7,490 nucleotides of DNA, from NCBI GenBank assembly GCA_003354225.1, contig PIVH01000151.1, positions 1 to 7,490 of the forward strand. Reading direction: 5' to 3'. Below, in pieces: positions 5,582 to 7,490 of this stretch. A model generated the notes under the pieces. That model was given only the letters and a program-made list of their open reading frames with translations, made no database searches and was not told the DNA's origin. Position numbers and translations under genes: made by a program. Each line of letters opens with the position of its first letter. Within the stretch, counting starts at the first letter, position 1. Source of the DNA: Globobulimina sp. Its lineage: Eukaryota > Foraminifera > Rotaliida.

Positions 5582-5893
5582 ATGGCAGGAATGTTAGGAA
5601 GTGTGTCGGAGCCTAATCGCCCTGATGTGATACAAAATATTTTGGGTCCAGCTTCTAAAGCCGAAACTGATGCTATTGACTTGGAGAAGGAAACTTTTAT
5701 TTCAGAACAATTACAAGCAGAGCCGCCCAAACCGAATAAACGTACATGCTCTAAAAAGCGTACAAGAAAAACAAAAATGAAAACAAGAAGGAAAAGAAGT
5801 GTAGCTAAAAAAAAGACACGTCCTAGACGTAAAAAAGTTGTAAAACGCAAGCGTGTTGTTCGTAGACGCATAATTAAAAAAAGGACTAGATAA
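5582..5893 (+). CDS. Basic core/condensation protein, adenovirus pX or VII-like
   Basis: The 103-aa protein has two parts. Residues 1-50 are neutral to acidic, with PNRPDVIQNILGPA near the start. Residues 53-103 contain 32 Lys/Arg among 51 residues and no Asp or Glu. Such a tail would neutralise DNA, and it corresponds in place and character to the basic core proteins called Px in adintoviruses and to adenovirus pX/VII; homology to those cannot be shown from composition alone. MLGS and ILGP only loosely resemble adenain cleavage sites and lack the glycine expected after the cut. The ATG at 5582 is preferred; the open frame upstream to 5555 has no ATG. The stop shares one base with the next start (TAATG). 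Confidence 0.8.
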   Translation: MAGMLGSVSEPNRPDVIQNILGPASKAETDAIDLEKETFISEQLQAEPPKPNKRTCSKKRTRKTKMKTRRKRSVAKKKTRPRRKKVVKRKRVVRRRIIKKRTR

Positions 5894-7242
5894 TGGCAGC
5901 TCAAGAATTTACTAATGCGGAAATTCAAATGTTCCGCGATTTGCCGATTAATAATGCGTTTCTAGATGAGAAAATGGATACCATTTTGCCCACTCACCAC
6001 GATCTGAACACAGGATTGATAGAATTTCATTTACCTATAACGGATTATTTTATATTGAATAAAATTGGCTTAAAAACTACGATTGGTGTGAGGAAAGTTG
6101 ATGCAGCTACTGGGGTGGAAAGTCGAATCAAACCCGATGGTACTGACAATGTAGCCCCATTACCTCTAATAGGACTTATGGCATTCAAGCAATGTGAACT
6201 TTCCATCAATGGGACTACAGTAGAAGGAGTTGGATCGAACTTTCCTTACAAAGCTTGGATTAAAACTATAGGCGGTCATGAACAAAATATCTTGGAAAAC
6301 AATAAAAGCTTGAATTTCTTCTACCCAGATATACCCGATGAAATAATTGCTAGTAATCGTGGCCAAACACAGGCCTGGAAAAAACGGAATTCTAAGACTA
6401 TTGGTTCTGATCCAGTGCTATTCTCCTTGCTGCCTTTTGACATTCTGTCAGCTAATAAGCTTTTCCCACCCAGAATAGAAATAGTAATCCGTTTATATCA
6501 CTCAAGAAACGAATATAGATTGCAAACTAAGCATACGGATACTACATTTCCATATATATTAAATGTATACAGCGCGGAACTGAAAATTTGGCGATATATG
6601 CTAAATCCGGACAAATTACGGGATTTCTATCGATGTTACTCCATCGAACACCCTCTTACCTATACATACCCATCATTCGATGTACTGGGTCCATATCCAC
6701 TGCATCAACAATCAGCTATCTTTTCTCAGCGTATTAGATTTGATCGTCGACCCATTTCACTTTATGTATGGTTTGTAAACGCAGCAGCATCTGCCGGGTC
6801 ATTTATCACCAACCCGCTGTTTTTCCAAAATTTAGAAACTATTTATTGCCAATGTGAATTTGGAGGTCAGCGCGAACCGATCGAAGGTTACAAAACGCGC
6901 TTTAATCCTCTTAAAAATGAAGGCAGATTGGACGTAACAGATTGCTATAATGCATTAAGAAGAAGCTTGGGAGCATACCAAAACAACAAATCCACTTTTC
7001 TCGACCTTGAACATTTTGTTAATGGATATACATTATTTACATTCAAATTCAGTCCTATAGACTATTCTACCGAATATCGACCAAACGAAATAGACACTAA
7101 ATCGGATTTGTCTGTAACTTTCAATTTTGCCAAACCTATAGACACTCAAATGAACATGTTTTGTATGGTGAATGAATATAAAAGCTTGATAATTAGACCA
7201 AATAGCACTGCTTCTGTTGTAGTACCTGGTGATACACTATAA
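5893..7242 (+). CDS. Major capsid protein, hexon-like double jelly roll
   Basis: The 449-aa protein follows the core gene and precedes the protease, the usual adintovirus/Polinton place for the hexon homologue. Family-like features are IEFHLP (43-48) after an N-terminal arm, the block PLIGLMAFKQCELSINGT (91-108) and FPYKAWI (117-123); in the families I know an S..NG..v motif followed by an aromatic-P-Y-[KR]-A segment marks the first jelly roll. The second jelly roll is inferred from length and position. It would form the trimeric capsomers of an icosahedral capsid assembled in the nucleus. The start has A at -3 and G at +4. No TATA box lies in the preceding 380 bp, so translation after the core gene or a spliced leader is likely. 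The frame is intact. Confidence 0.9.
   Translation: MAAQEFTNAEIQMFRDLPINNAFLDEKMDTILPTHHDLNTGLIEFHLPITDYFILNKIGLKTTIGVRKVDAATGVESRIKPDGTDNVAPLPLIGLMAFKQCELSINGTTVEGVGSNFPYKAWIKTIGGHEQNILENNKSLNFFYPDIPDEIIASNRGQTQAWKKRNSKTIGSDPVLFSLLPFDILSANKLFPPRIEIVIRLYHSRNEYRLQTKHTDTTFPYILNVYSAELKIWRYMLNPDKLRDFYRCYSIEHPLTYTYPSFDVLGPYPLHQQSAIFSQRIRFDRRPISLYVWFVNAAASAGSFITNPLFFQNLETIYCQCEFGGQREPIEGYKTRFNPLKNEGRLDVTDCYNALRRSLGAYQNNKSTFLDLEHFVNGYTLFTFKFSPIDYSTEYRPNEIDTKSDLSVTFNFAKPIDTQMNMFCMVNEYKSLIIRPNSTASVVVPGDTL
7177..7184 (+). promoter_or_regulatory. TATA box of the protease gene
   Basis: TATAAAAG lies inside the 3' end of the major capsid gene, 68 bp before the protease ATG. No ATG occurs between the expected start site near 7207 and 7245, so the protease start would be the first in that RNA. 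Confidence 0.5.
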
Positions 7243-7244
7243 TT

Positions 7245-7490
7245 ATGTTACGTTATTATCAACTCGTAGATTTGTGTTCCAGAATAGATTCTGATATAAA
7301 ACCCAATTTTCGTGGTGTATTTTCGTTGGATAATGTTCCAGATTCCTTATCTATGATTGACCCAAATAAACCCAATTTTCTAATTTTCAATACAGACCCA
7401 AGCACTAAACCTGGTAGTCATTGGGTTGGGGCATTCATTGATTTGCAATCTGATACTGTATTCATAGATTCGTATGATCAATCACCTCAC
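7245..7490 (+). CDS. Adenain-like cysteine protease, 3' end cut by the window
   Basis: The first 82 residues of an adenovirus-type (C5) maturation protease are visible. GSHWVGAFID gives the catalytic His (H59, followed by W60), and FIDSYD gives the acidic partner D75. The 16-residue spacing is close to that of adenovirus protease, where the acidic residue is Glu. The catalytic Cys should lie some 50 residues further on, beyond the window. The family is usually about 200 aa, so roughly 40% is present. The enzyme cleaves capsid and core precursors during virion maturation. The ATG is only 2 nt after the capsid stop, has A at -3, and follows the internal TATA at 7177. Confidence 0.9.
   Translation, partial: MLRYYQLVDLCSRIDSDIKPNFRGVFSLDNVPDSLSMIDPNKPNFLIFNTDPSTKPGSHWVGAFIDLQSDTVFIDSYDQSPH

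Noticed and set aside
5582-5893. Adenain cleavage sites in the core protein
   Set aside because: MLGS and ILGP look partly like [MIL]xGx but lack the following Gly or the GG required by the adenovirus consensus.
5572-5928. Minus-strand frame of 118 codons, rich in hydrophobic residues
   Set aside because: It is the complement of the Lys/Arg-rich core gene; such codons read backwards give Leu/Phe runs that mimic membrane segments.
6166-6366. Minus-strand frame of 66 codons
   Set aside because: Antisense to conserved jelly-roll blocks of the major capsid gene.

Overview
The window looks like the left end of a Polinton/Maverick-type element or an adintovirus (mid-size linear dsDNA virus of animals). 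The evidence is a DD35E retroviral-type integrase, followed by a single-jelly-roll penton-like minor capsid protein, a very basic core-like protein, a hexon-like major capsid protein, and the start of an adenovirus-type cysteine protease. All these reading frames are open. DNA polymerase B and the packaging ATPase, expected in a complete element, are not here and presumably lie to the right. The host is an animal cell: there are TATA boxes, eukaryotic start contexts, a Bcl-2 homologue and one 48-nt intron. Short intron and AT-rich DNA hint at an invertebrate host, but this is weak.

Layout. Positions 1-112 form a long palindrome that starts exactly at base 1 and looks like a hairpin-type terminus. 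A left accessory region follows (190-3527) with five genes: a small spliced gene (+), a small CxxC...HxxC protein (-), two paralogous proteins of unknown function placed head to head (- and +), and a Bcl-2-like apoptosis regulator (-) that ends in a CAAX-type tetrapeptide. From 3622 to the right edge all genes are on the + strand: integrase, penton, basic core protein, major capsid protein, protease (cut by the window end).

Expression logic. Every gene except the major capsid gene has a recognisable TATA box 40-111 bp before its start codon. In the accessory half most are palindromic (TATATATA); two sit between divergent genes and can serve both directions. The capsid-side TATA boxes are asymmetric (TATATAAG, TATATAAAG, TATAAAAG) and several lie inside the end of the preceding gene. 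Convergent gene pairs end 0-1 nt apart, with poly(A) signals inside each other's coding sequence. Neighbouring right-hand genes overlap by 8 nt or 1 nt, or are 2 nt apart.

Most worth following up: the terminal palindrome, the Bcl-2 homologue with a possible prenylation tail in place of a membrane anchor, the inverted paralogous pair sharing one TATA box, and the two TATA classes. Assignments come from motif reading and gene order, not from database searches.
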